This document shows positions 6,265 to 12,309 of a stretch of 12,309 nucleotides of DNA, piece by piece. The DNA comes from an uncultured Collinsella sp. (GTDB taxonomy: Bacteria; Actinomycetota; Coriobacteriia; Coriobacteriales; Coriobacteriaceae), in NCBI GenBank assembly GCA_902482185.1, contig CABSZR010000021.1:1-12309 (forward strand), in the 5' to 3' direction. Position 1 is the first letter of the stretch. The number at the start of each line of letters is the position of its first letter. Both the position numbers and the translations under genes were made by a program. The notes under the pieces are model-generated. The model had not been told where the DNA came from. It did not search any database and worked only from the letters and a program-made list of their open reading frames with translations.

Positions 6265-6300
6265 GCACAATCTCAAACTTTTTTGTGAAACGCAGTTTTG

Positions 6301-6678
6301 TCATGCTGCTCCGCATATACCGCTGTTCCCCGTACGATCGATTGGCTTTTCGATCACGTCAAACTTGGCATCAAGTTCCCTCAGGAGCGATCTCACCCGC
6401 TGGGCACAATCATAATCGGCAAACGAGATGCTCAGCATGCGCGCGACCTGGTTGGAAGTCCCAACTCCATAGAAGTGCTCCAGCGCCACAAGTCCCTCGT
6501 GCGTCACAAAGGTCTCGACCACATGCGGCGACTCCTCAAAGCACCATTGGGTCAACGGACCCTCACTCGTCTGCCGAACCACCAGGCCGCCCATGCCAGA
6601 CGGCTCACACGTTACAAGCAGGTACTCCCCGCCCTCGTCGCTCTCAAACAAAACCACCCGATCATCAAACAGCCCCAT
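6301..6678 (-). CDS. Hypothetical 125-residue protein with LexA-box-like promoter
   Basis: ATG 6678 has AGGGG at 5-6 nt spacing. The product is a small soluble acidic protein starting MGLFDDRVVLFESDEGGEYL, with strands in the first half (LLVTCEPSGMGGLVV) and helices in the second (NQVARMLSISF, then CAQRVRSLLRELDAKF). There is no signal peptide or membrane helix. I do not recognise the family. It stands between the serS terminator and tRNA-Arg as a single-gene unit. A sequence resembling the Gram-positive SOS operator lies 60 bp before its start and overlaps the presumed -35, so damage-induced expression is a plausible inference. It has no obvious similarity to SulA/YneA-type division inhibitors or to error-prone polymerase subunits. 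Confidence 0.75.
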   Translation of the reverse strand: MGLFDDRVVLFESDEGGEYLLVTCEPSGMGGLVVRQTSEGPLTQWCFEESPHVVETFVTHEGLVALEHFYGVGTSNQVARMLSISFADYDCAQRVRSLLRELDAKFDVIEKPIDRTGNSGICGAA

Positions 6679-6737
6679 CGCGTCCCCTTTCTCTCGCTCT
6701 TATTTAGCAAAAGCATAGCAGGTAGATGGCTGTATAC

Positions 6738-6751
6738 AGAACAGTTGTTCG
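6738..6751 (-). promoter_or_regulatory. Candidate LexA (SOS) box
   Basis: The minus strand reads CGAACAACTGTTCT, with the core GAAC-N4-GTTC. The Bacillus-type SOS box is CGAACRNRYGTTYC, and 12 of 14 positions agree. A 10-bp palindrome CTGTATACAG (6730-6739) abuts it. An extended -10, TGCTATGCT, places TATGCT at 6712-6717, so the box lies over the -35 position of the 125-residue gene, where a repressor would block RNA polymerase. LexA binding is inferred. Confidence 0.5.
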
Positions 6752-6800
6752 TGTGTTTTCTATTGAGCTGTCCGCACGGCATGGTATGGACCTGCGCACG

Positions 6801-6828
6801 AAATAGGGCGCCCCCGAAGGAGCGCCCT
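6801..6828 (-). terminator. serS terminator
   Basis: On the minus strand AGGGCGCTCC, loop TTCG, GGGGCGCCCT (6805-6828) forms ten pairs with one U·G, closed by a UUCG tetraloop. It is followed by ATTTCG, a weak T run. It begins 23 bp after the serS stop codon. Confidence 0.75.
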
Positions 6829-6851
6829 TGCATATCCCCTATGCAGCCAAC

Positions 6852-8135
6852 TTACGCGACCGGCTCGATCTTCTCGAGACCACCCATGTAAGGACGCAGG
6901 ACCTCGGGAATCGTGATGGTGCCGTCGGCGTTCTGGTAGTTCTCCAGAATGGCGGCCATGGTGCGGCCGGCCGGCAGGCCGGAACCGTTGAGCGTGTGCA
7001 GGTAGCGCGAACCCTTGAAGTTCTCGGGGTCGCGATACTTGATGTTGGCGCGACGGGCCTGGAAGTCGCCGCAATTGGAGCAGGAGCTGATCTCCTTGTA
7101 GGCGTTGTAGCTCGGCAGCCAGACCTCGATGTCGTAGGTCTGACGGGCAGAGAAGCCCAGGTCGCCGGTGCACAGGCTAATCACGCGATACGGAAGGCCC
7201 AGCTGCTGCAGCAGGTACTCGGCCTCGGCGGTCATGCTCTCGAGCTCATCGTCGGACTCCTCCGGCTTAGCGAACTTGACCATCTCGACCTTGTCGAACT
7301 CGTGCTGACGGATGATGCCGCGGGTGTCGCGACCGGCGGAACCGGCCTCCTCGCGGAAGCAGGGAGTGAAGGCGGTGTAGCGACGCGGCAGAGTGTCGGC
7401 ATCGAGGACCTCGCCGGCATGCAGGTTGGTAAGCACGACCTCGGCGGTGGGGATCAGGAAGTTATCGCCCGAGACGTGATAGGCGTCGTCCTCGAACTTG
7501 GGCAGCTGACCCGTGCCAAACATGGTCTGACGCTTGACGACGATGGGCGGCCACCACTCCTTAAAGCCACGGCTGGTGTGCGTGTCAAGGAAGAAGTTGA
7601 TGAGGGCGCGCTCCAGGCGGGCGCCAGCGCCACCGAGAACGGTAAAACGGCTGCCGGAGAGCTTGTTGCCGCGCTCGAAGTCGAGGATGTCCAGATCGGT
7701 GCCCAGATCCCAGTGCGGCTTAAAGTCGAAGTCGAACTCGCGCGGGGTGCCCCAGCGACGACGCTCGATGTTCTCGTCCTCGTCCTTGCCGTACGGCGTG
7801 GCCTCGCAAGGAATGTTGGGCAGGTGAGCCATGAAGTCGTACTGCTCCTGCTCGAGAGCAGTGCGGCGCTCGGCCAGACCGTCAATCTTCTCGTTGACGG
7901 CGCGCACGGCCTCCTTGGCGGCCTCGGCCTCGTCCTTCTTGCCCTCCTTCATCAGGGCGCCGATCTTCTTGGACTCGGCGTTGCGCGTAGCCTGGAGCTC
8001 CTCGACCTCGGTGATGACGGCACGACGCTCGTCGTCGAGCTCAAAGAACTTCTCGCGATCCCAAGACGTCTGGCGGTTAGCCATGGCGACATCGATGGCA
8101 TCGGGGTTCTCGCGAACAAACTTGATATCAAGCAT
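6852..8135 (-). CDS. serS: Seryl-tRNA synthetase
   Basis: The protein has 427 residues, normal for bacterial SerRS, and attaches serine to tRNA-Ser in the cytoplasm; it would serve the tRNA-Ser in this window. ATG 8135 follows GGAGGA at 5 nt spacing and gives the standard start [11 protein letters not shown] start nine codons upstream was rejected because it lies before this ribosome binding site. Residues 1-105 form the tRNA-binding coiled-coil arm (helices about 27-64 and 67-98). The catalytic core follows: [16 protein letters not shown] (about 227-242), class II motif 2 with [18 protein letters not shown] (257-274) and RQHEFDKVE, and motif 3 with [18 protein letters not shown] (384-401). 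All expected residues appear present. It is a single-gene unit with its own terminator; no T-box leader fits in the 111-bp upstream gap. Confidence 0.97.
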   Translation of the reverse strand: MLDIKFVRENPDAIDVAMANRQTSWDREKFFELDDERRAVITEVEELQATRNAESKKIGALMKEGKKDEAEAAKEAVRAVNEKIDGLAERRTALEQEQYDFMAHLPNIPCEATPYGKDEDENIERRRWGTPREFDFDFKPHWDLGTDLDILDFERGNKLSGSRFTVLGGAGARLERALINFFLDTHTSRGFKEWWPPIVVKRQTMFGTGQLPKFEDDAYHVSGDNFLIPTAEVVLTNLHAGEVLDADTLPRRYTAFTPCFREEAGSAGRDTRGIIRQHEFDKVEMVKFAKPEESDDELESMTAEAEYLLQQLGLPYRVISLCTGDLGFSARQTYDIEVWLPSYNAYKEISSCSNCGDFQARRANIKYRDPENFKGSRYLHTLNGSGLPAGRTMAAILENYQNADGTITIPEVLRPYMGGLEKIEPVA

Positions 8136-8164
8136 TAGATCCTCCGGCGATATACATTCCATTT

Positions 8165-8203
8165 AGGTTGCAACCTTGTACATGTATGGGCAAGTATATA
8201 CTT
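8165..8203. promoter_or_regulatory. Divergent serS/small-protein promoter region with three palindromes
   Basis: The 111-bp gap between serS and the plus-strand 57-residue gene contains AGGTTGCAACCT (8165-8176), TACATGTA (8179-8186) and AAGTATATACTT (8192-8203), all perfect palindromes. The last contains TATACT on both strands and so could hold a -10 element for each direction. For serS, TTGGGT lies 16-18 bp upstream of it. The plus-strand -35 is poor. The two 12-bp palindromes are 27 bp apart centre to centre and could be operators. Confidence 0.4.
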
Positions 8204-8246
8204 ATGAGCGTTTACGACCCAACTCAACTACGCAAGAAGGCACCCA

Positions 8247-8420
8247 ATGGACGCAGTTTTTTCCTTTTTGTTTGGCACCCGCACCGGTTTTGCCATCCTT
8301 TTCGCCGGCGGCATCCTGTTATTTGCGATTCTTGCCTTTGTAATGGAGAAGCGTACCCATAAGATGTACGTCGACCGCGGACCCAAGTCCGAGGATGAGG
8401 AAGACAGCTTCTGGGACTAA
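8247..8420 (+). CDS. Small single-pass membrane protein (57 residues)
   Basis: ATG 8247 follows AAGAAGG at 6 nt spacing; TAA is at 8418-8420. The product starts MDAVFSFLFGTRTG. A hydrophobic helix follows at about residues 14-32 (FAILFAGGILLFAILAFV), then a basic stop-transfer segment (EKRTHK) and an acidic, soluble tail of about 17 residues with SEDEEDSFWD. By the positive-inside rule the C-terminus should face the cytoplasm. The gene is transcribed divergently from serS and is followed by a strong plus-strand terminator. The family is not recognised. Ribosome binding site, composition, topology and terminator together make a real gene likely, although it is short enough to be missed by length cut-offs. 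Confidence 0.75.
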   Translation: MDAVFSFLFGTRTGFAILFAGGILLFAILAFVMEKRTHKMYVDRGPKSEDEEDSFWD

Positions 8421-8463
8421 CCTGCCAAAAAGGGACAGGTTTATTTTGGTCTGTTTTATCTGG
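8420..8463. repeat. Repeat A, inverted-core pair
   Basis: It begins ACCTGCCAAAA and ends TTTTGGTCTGTTTTATCTGG. The core AGGGACAGGTTTA lies between. CCAAAA and TTTTGG can pair. Its partner at 8542-8586 has nearly the same ends in the same orientation, but the core is in reverse complement. It starts at the last base of the small membrane protein gene. Confidence 0.7.
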
Positions 8464-8472
8464 GCAAACGCA

Positions 8473-8514
8473 AGCGCCCCGCAACTGGAATTGAGCCAGT
8501 CGCGGGGCGCTTTT
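8473..8514 (+). terminator. Strong terminator of the small membrane protein gene
   Basis: AGCGCCCCGC (8473-8482) pairs with GCGGGGCGCT (8502-8511). After one mismatch, ACTGG/CCAGT extends the stem around a 7-nt loop, and TTTT follows. The T run favours the plus strand. It lies midway between repeats A and B. Confidence 0.8.
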
Positions 8515-8541
8515 CGCTAAAAGGACAAAACCGCAGAAAAT

Positions 8542-8586
8542 ACCTGCCAAAAATAAACCCGTCCTTTTTTTGGTCGGTTTTACTGG
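8542..8586. repeat. Repeat B, inverted-core pair, overlapping the 3' end of proC
   Basis: It begins ACCTGCCAAAA and ends TTTTGGTCGGTTTTACTGG, like repeat A, but the core reads ATAAACCCGTCCT, the inverse of A's core apart from small changes. Its right end covers the proC stop codon (8580-8582) and the last codon. Confidence 0.7.
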
Positions 8587-9350
8587 AGAGTTGCGTCGAT
8601 TGCCTTGACCAGGGCGCTGCGCATGCCAGCATCCTCGAGCGCGACGACGCCCTTGATGGTGGCGCCGCCGGGTGAGCATACGGCATCCTTCATCGCCGCA
8701 GGATGCTGGCCAGTTGCAAGCTGCAGCTTTGCCGTACCTAGCACCATCTGGCTCACAATGCGATAGGCATCGGCGCGCGGGATACCGTGCTTGACGGCCG
8801 CGTCGCCCAGGGCCTCGATCGCCATGGCAACAAATGCCGGTGCGCAACCGCCCACGGTACCGCCCACAAACAGCAGACTCGAATCGAGCTCGACCACCGT
8901 GCCAAGCTTTCCGAGCAGACCGAGCACCGTGGCACGCTGCTCATCGCTAAGCGTGGAAGCCTTCTCGCAAGCGATAACGCCCTCGCCCACCGAAACCGGC
9001 GTGTTGGGCACCGTCGAGATATGCGCGACACCCGGCAGGACCTTTTCCCACTTGGCGCTATCCCAAGTCCAGGCAACCGAAAGGACAACCTTGTCGGCAA
9101 GAGTGTCCTTAAGCGGAGCGAAGACCTTCTCGATCATGTACGGCTTGACCGCAGCAACCACGATATCGGATGCGGCGACAACCTCCGCCGCGTCACGACA
9201 GGCAACCATCCCACGCGCCTCACAACGCTCAACCAAGGCGTCGTAGTGGCCCGCGCAGGCGCACATATCGCTCGCAGCCACACCGGCGGCGATCCAGCCA
9301 TCGGCCATAGCGCTCGCCATATTGCCAAAACCGACAAATCCAATCTTCAT
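8580..9350 (-). CDS. proC: Pyrroline-5-carboxylate reductase
   Basis: The enzyme reduces 1-pyrroline-5-carboxylate to L-proline with NAD(P)H, the last step of proline synthesis, in the cytoplasm. The protein has 256 residues, near the usual 260-280. The Rossmann motif GFVGFGNMASAM is at 4-15, AVKPYM at 67-72, VPNTPVSVGEG at 114-124, and the C-terminal signature CSPGGATIKGVVALEDAGMR at 225-244. Two family segments are unusual: the SxAAGV-type strand reads SVAWTWDSAKW (91-101), and the GSGPAY-type segment reads VGGCAPAF (166-173). These may be lineage-specific. ATG 9350 has AGAGG about 10 nt upstream, a somewhat long spacing. rlmH lies 73 bp upstream on the same strand, so joint transcription is possible. 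Confidence 0.93.
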   Translation of the reverse strand: MKIGFVGFGNMASAMADGWIAAGVAASDMCACAGHYDALVERCEARGMVACRDAAEVVAASDIVVAAVKPYMIEKVFAPLKDTLADKVVLSVAWTWDSAKWEKVLPGVAHISTVPNTPVSVGEGVIACEKASTLSDEQRATVLGLLGKLGTVVELDSSLLFVGGTVGGCAPAFVAMAIEALGDAAVKHGIPRADAYRIVSQMVLGTAKLQLATGQHPAAMKDAVCSPGGATIKGVVALEDAGMRSALVKAIDATLQ

Positions 9351-9423
9351 ATCTCATAGTCCTCTCAGACACGTTCTTCAAAACGAAAGCTATTGTCCCA
9401 CGGCATTGTTTCGTATTGCCGAC

Positions 9424-9894
9424 CTATTTGTGATACGGCTCGCCACGGCTGATCTTGCAGGCGCGATAGATTTGCTCCAGCAGCACCACGCGCGCCAAGT
9501 TATGCGGCAAGGTAATACGTCCAAAGCTGAGCATCTCGTCGGCTCGTGCGCGTACATCATCGCTCACGCCGTCCGATCCGCCAATCACAAAGGCGATGTC
9601 GCTGTTACCACGCAGCATAAGATCGTCGAGCCGCGCCGAGAGTTCCTCACTCGAGCGCTCTTTGCCCTCAATGGCCAGCAAGATCACATGTGCTCGAGGT
9701 GGCAGGGCTGCAAGTATCGCCGCCCCCTCCTTGTCGCGCGCGGCATCCACGCCGCCCGCCTTGGCCGGATCGATATCGGCAACCTCGCGCATATCTACCT
9801 TGGCATAGGCGCCTAGGCGTTTGGTGTATTCGGCGCACGCGTCCTTCCAAAAGCGCTCCTTGAGCTTACCGACGCAAACGACGGTGTATTTCAC
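9424..9894 (-). CDS. rlmH: 23S rRNA (pseudouridine(1915)-N3)-methyltransferase RlmH
   Basis: The protein has 156 residues, typical of the family. It is a SPOUT-class methyltransferase that uses S-adenosylmethionine to methylate pseudouridine 1915 in helix 69 of 23S rRNA on assembled 70S ribosomes. Visible family marks are the start KYTVVCVGKLKE (2-13), HVILLAIEGKERSSEE (69-84), the SAM-binding FVIGGSDGVSDDV (102-114), and the C-terminal knot LPHNLARVVLLEQIYRACKI (129-148) ending RGEPYHK. The start is GTG 9894, with AAGGAG formed by the last two sense codons of the SPFH gene, 9 nt upstream. The 6-bp gap suggests translational coupling to that gene. Confidence 0.96.
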   Translation of the reverse strand: MKYTVVCVGKLKERFWKDACAEYTKRLGAYAKVDMREVADIDPAKAGGVDAARDKEGAAILAALPPRAHVILLAIEGKERSSEELSARLDDLMLRGNSDIAFVIGGSDGVSDDVRARADEMLSFGRITLPHNLARVVLLEQIYRACKISRGEPYHK

Positions 9895-9900
9895 GCGCGT

Positions 9901-10839
9901 CTACTCCTTCGAATCGTTTTGAACTTTGCTGGCGGTCAGCATCTGCTCGAACATCGAGGCCGACTGCGAAAAGTCGCTCGGCAGCACGACCGTCGAGGTT
10001 TTACCCGTGCGAGCGAACTCCGTCATCATCTCGGACCACTGCGTAAACATGAACAGTTGGTTGGCCTCGTCATTGCCGACACCCGTCTCCTGGATGATCT
10101 CGAGCGAATCTTTGATACCCAGCGCAATGGCCTTGCGCTGGTTGGCGATGCCCTCGCCCGCCTTTTCCATAGCCTCGGCCTCGGCGGTCGCCTCGGTGAC
10201 GCGCTTGATACGGTCGGCCTCGGCGAGCTCCTGTGCCGCAGCGCGCTTGCGCTGGGCGGCGTTGATGTCGTTCATGGAGTTCTCAACCTCGGTCGGCAGT
10301 GCGATTTTGGTGATGAGCGTCGACACGAGGGTGAAGCCGTAGGCGGCCATCTGCTCGGAAACGGTAGCGTTGACATCCTTGGCGATGTCATCCTTCTTGG
10401 CAAAGACCTCATCGAGTGTGTAGACGGGGATCGAAGAGCGCAGGGCGTCGGTGATGAAGTCACGCATCTGGTCGACGGGCTCCTGCAGCATGTAGTAGCT
10501 CTTGTAGATACCCGAATCTGCCGGGCCGGCGCCCATGTCATAGCTCACGTGGTACTGAGCAGAGACCTCAAGGCCGATGGTCACGTTGTCCTGGGTCTTA
10601 ACGTCGATGCCAAAACCGTTTTTCATGGTGCGCAGACTCACCGTGGCGGCCTTGCGGTCGATCACGGGCACCTTCATGTGGAAGCCCGCGTTGACGATGC
10701 GGTTAAACTTGCCCAGACGCTCGATGATCACGGCATGCTGTTGTTCAACGACATAGCAGGCGTTGGGAAGCAGCAGCAACAAAATGATGATGGGAATCAA
10801 AAGGCTGGTAAGGGCGGCAATGATACCGGACAACAGCAT
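9901..10839 (-). CDS. SPFH/band-7 domain membrane protein
   Basis: The protein has 312 residues from ATG 10839, which has GAGGAG at 5 nt spacing; a start seven codons upstream has no such site. Residues 3-25 are one hydrophobic N-terminal helix. The SPFH (stomatin/prohibitin/flotillin/HflK-C) domain follows: VVEQQHAVIIERLGKFNRI (30-48), then AGFHMKVPVIDR (51-62), and TQDNVTIGLEVSAQY (82-96) to about residue 200. Residues 195-235 are Ala/Glu/Lys-rich coiled coil. Family members oligomerise into membrane rings that organise microdomains or regulate membrane proteases. The partner here is not visible: no NfeD or HflK gene is adjacent. It heads a unit with rlmH. Confidence 0.9.
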   Translation of the reverse strand: MLLSGIIAALTSLLIPIIILLLLLPNACYVVEQQHAVIIERLGKFNRIVNAGFHMKVPVIDRKAATVSLRTMKNGFGIDVKTQDNVTIGLEVSAQYHVSYDMGAGPADSGIYKSYYMLQEPVDQMRDFITDALRSSIPVYTLDEVFAKKDDIAKDVNATVSEQMAAYGFTLVSTLITKIALPTEVENSMNDINAAQRKRAAAQELAEADRIKRVTEATAEAEAMEKAGEGIANQRKAIALGIKDSLEIIQETGVGNDEANQLFMFTQWSEMMTEFARTGKTSTVVLPSDFSQSASMFEQMLTASKVQNDSKE

Positions 10840-10919
10840 GGTCTCTCCTCTGATAGGCACACGTTGGCACTAGGATACCCGCACGAAGCAGCAACGTGAC
10901 ATCAACAAGAGGCCCATAA

Positions 10920-10945
10920 CAAAAAAGCTCCCATTGCTGGGAGCT
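10920..10945 (-). terminator. tRNA-Leu terminator
   Basis: On the minus strand AGCTCCCA, loop GCAA, TGGGAGCT is a perfect 8-bp stem with a GNRA tetraloop, followed by six T residues. It separates tRNA-Leu from the SPFH gene, whose promoter should lie in 10860-10919; I could not place it with confidence. Confidence 0.92.
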
Positions 10946-10956
10946 CTTTCATTTAA

Positions 10957-11043
10957 TGGTGCGGGCGAAAGGACTTGAACCTTCATGGGGTTGCCCCCAT
11001 ACGGACCTGAACCGTACGCGTCTGCCAATTCCGCCACGCCCGC
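10957..11043 (-). tRNA. tRNA-Leu(CAG)
   Basis: An 87-nt class II tRNA with encoded CCA. Acceptor GCGGGCG pairs with CGCCCGC, with discriminator A. The anticodon stem TACGG/CCGTA holds loop TTCAGGT, anticodon CAG, reading CUG. The long variable arm is TGGGG GCAA CCCCA type, and the T arm carries GGTTCAAGTCC. Promoter and terminator are its own. Confidence 0.96.
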
Positions 11044-11054
11044 GTGCAGGAATT

Positions 11055-11083
11055 AGAATAACGGAGCGCCATCGCGAACGCAA
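11055..11083 (-). promoter_or_regulatory. Likely promoter of tRNA-Leu
   Basis: On the minus strand TTGCGT (11078-11083) and TATTCT (11055-11060) are 17 bp apart, with 11 nt from the -10 to the tRNA 5' end. The -35 lies just before the end of tatD. Confidence 0.55.
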
Positions 11084-11086
11084 GAA

Positions 11087-12004
11087 CTATTTTTGAAAAA
11101 GTTTGCAGGCATTTTCCCAAGCTGCTCGCGCGATTGCCTCAGCATCCTCGCCGGTACGATCGACACGGTCGTTGACCAGCGTGTTTGCCGTGATAGAAAT
11201 CATTGCCGGCTCGCACTCAAGACCACGAATGGGCTCCGGCGCCATATACGGGCAATCCGTCTCGAACAAAATGCGATCGAGCGGGGTTGCCGCAAATGCT
11301 TCACGCACGTCGTCGTTGCGCTTAAAGGTGGCCGCACCGCCATAGGCGATATAGCAGCCCAAATCCACAAAGCGCTCCATCGTGGCGCGGTCCTCGCCAA
11401 AACAGTGCAGCACACAACCAGCCTGGGGCACACCCACCTCGCGCAGTACGTTGTACGCATCAACGTGCGAGGTGCGCTCCCCATCCGAGTCCTCGTGACG
11501 CAGGTGCAGCTCCACCGGCACATTGCGGCGCACGGCAAGCTCGAGCTGGCGCGCCATGCAATCAATCTGCACGTTATGGGGTGCCGGCGCGATATCGTCG
11601 TCATAGTCCATGTGATAGTCCAGGCCGATTTCGCCAATACCGGCGCATAAGGGGTCATCAAGTGCCGCAACGACCTGTGCATGAACGTCGTCGGTATAGT
11701 CCGGCGCGCCATACGGATGCACGCCGGCAAGATACTTGATCTGCGGGATATCCTGCATCGGAAGAATCTCGCGCACCAGCCAGTCGCTATAGTCCGCCAC
11801 GCTGCGCTTGTCGGCAATGGGGTCGAACATCGTCACCAACAGGTCGACGCCCGCGGCTTTGGCGTGCACGAGCGTCTCGGGCACATCCTTGCCCCAAAAC
11901 GAAAGCAGATGTGCATGCGTGTCGGCAAGCGGCGCCAAGGGCACGGGACAAGCAACCGTCTTCTTTTTCTTGGTAAACGTCACGCGTTCGGCATTAGGCG
12001 TCAT
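11087..12004 (-). CDS. tatD: TatD-family metal-dependent hydrolase
   Basis: The protein has 305 residues, about 40 more than the usual 260, with a basic N-terminal extension (KKKK at 12-15) before the domain. It has the amidohydrolase/TIM-barrel fold with the expected metal ligands: DTHAH (28-32), GVHPYG (94-99), GEIGLDYH with Glu125 (124-131), ELHLRHE with His167 (165-171), HCFGED with His200 (200-205), and ETDCPY with Asp250 (248-253). Characterised members are metal-dependent DNases with 3'-5' exonuclease or repair roles; the substrate here is not shown. ATG 12004 has CGGGAG 7 nt upstream inside the rsmA end. It overlaps rsmA by 11 bp, so the two are co-transcribed and probably coupled. 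tatD commonly neighbours rsmA in bacteria. Confidence 0.92.
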   Translation of the reverse strand: MTPNAERVTFTKKKKTVACPVPLAPLADTHAHLLSFWGKDVPETLVHAKAAGVDLLVTMFDPIADKRSVADYSDWLVREILPMQDIPQIKYLAGVHPYGAPDYTDDVHAQVVAALDDPLCAGIGEIGLDYHMDYDDDIAPAPHNVQIDCMARQLELAVRRNVPVELHLRHEDSDGERTSHVDAYNVLREVGVPQAGCVLHCFGEDRATMERFVDLGCYIAYGGAATFKRNDDVREAFAATPLDRILFETDCPYMAPEPIRGLECEPAMISITANTLVNDRVDRTGEDAEAIARAAWENACKLFQK

Positions 12005-12308
12005 GGATTAGCTCCCGGGCCAGACGGACAAAGTCGGCAACATCGAGCGTCTCGGCGCGCGTGGTGGGTGCGATACCGCAAACCTCAAAAGCGGCATCGA
12101 GCACGTCCTTGGCAAAACCGTTGGCGCTCATGGAATTTCGGATGGTCTTGCGCCGCTGAGCAAATGCAGCGTCGATCACACGAGCCACGAACTCGCGATC
12201 GAGCCCCTCGGGCACCACGCCGTCAACACGGTCGATACGCACGACGGCCGAGTCCACGTGCGGCGCCGGCATAAAGCAACGCGGCGGCACCTCAAAGCGA
12301 CCCGTAAC
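11994..12308 (-). CDS. rsmA: 16S rRNA dimethyladenosine transferase, C-terminal part (5' end outside window)
   Basis: The visible 104 residues run off the right edge and end at TAA 11994-11996. RFEVPPRCFMPAPHVDSAV is the hallmark at the start of the C-terminal domain of RsmA/KsgA, and AAFAQRRKTIRNSM is the conserved helical motif that follows. The enzyme dimethylates two adjacent adenosines near the 3' end of 16S rRNA late in small-subunit assembly. The SAM-binding half lies outside. A GTG at 12290 is not the start, since the frame and the conserved sequence continue upstream. Confidence 0.93.
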   Translation of the reverse strand, partial: VTGRFEVPPRCFMPAPHVDSAVVRIDRVDGVVPEGLDREFVARVIDAAFAQRRKTIRNSMSANGFAKDVLDAAFEVCGIAPTTRAETLDVADFVRLARELIHDA

Positions 12309-12309
12309 C

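Noticed and set aside
5795..6316. 173-codon minus-strand open frame
   Set aside because: It runs through the intact tRNA-Arg, two terminators and the tRNA fragment, so it is not a real gene.
6828..8138. 436-codon open frame on the plus strand opposite serS
   Set aside because: It mirrors serS codon for codon, is rich in Leu/Val/Gly/Ala from antisense GC-rich codons, and has no ribosome binding site. serS is certain.
8136..8246. T-box leader for serS
   Set aside because: The gap is only 111 bp, shared with a divergent gene, and no T-box consensus or specifier stem was seen.
9399..9421. CGGCA/TGCCG stem between rlmH and proC as a terminator
   Set aside because: Short stem with no T run on the minus strand; read-through into proC seems more likely.
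9919..10899. 326-codon plus-strand open frame opposite the SPFH gene
   Set aside because: Antisense shadow of a clear SPFH gene with a good start; its composition is that of reversed codons.

Overview
The window looks like a piece of chromosome from a GC-rich actinobacterium. The style of the SerRS, ProC, RlmH, RsmA and TatD proteins, the small densely packed genes and the tRNA flanks suggest the class Coriobacteriia, probably a Collinsella-like gut species. That assignment is inference from sequence style; no search was run. Almost everything is transcribed from the minus strand. The exceptions are the tail of a D-Ala-D-Ala carboxypeptidase gene at the left edge and a 57-residue membrane protein at 8247-8420.

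Right half (about 6300-12309) is housekeeping. Read in the direction of transcription it holds the 3' end of rsmA, tatD (overlapping rsmA by 11 bp), tRNA-Leu(CAG) with its own promoter and terminator, an SPFH/band-7 membrane protein, rlmH (6 bp behind the SPFH gene, with its ribosome binding site inside that gene's last codons), proC, serS, and a 125-residue protein of unknown function with a LexA-box-like sequence in its promoter region. rsmA and rlmH act on ribosomal RNA, serS charges tRNA-Ser, and proC completes proline synthesis.

Left half (about 400-6230) is more accessory in character. It is bounded by tRNA-Ser(GCU) and tRNA-Arg(ACG). Between them lie a 360-residue AAA-type ATPase with a C-terminal winged helix, preceded by six regularly spaced TTTARCA heptamers, a 728-residue protein with TPR-like repeats, and a 66-residue protein in the same frame upstream of it. 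Left of tRNA-Ser is a TM2-domain membrane protein with a phage/ICE-style basic N-terminus. The 3' end of tRNA-Arg, its terminator and further downstream sequence are duplicated at an exact 190-bp offset, as expected of an attachment-site scar or a local duplication. A perfect 19-bp hairpin lies between the ATPase gene and tRNA-Ser.

The best candidates for something undescribed are the ATPase with its heptamer array, the LexA-box-associated 125-residue gene, the TM2 fusion protein, the small membrane protein divergent from serS, and a pair of repeats around the 8.5-kb terminator whose flanks are direct but whose cores are inverted. No CRISPR array, rRNA or intact transposase or integrase was seen.
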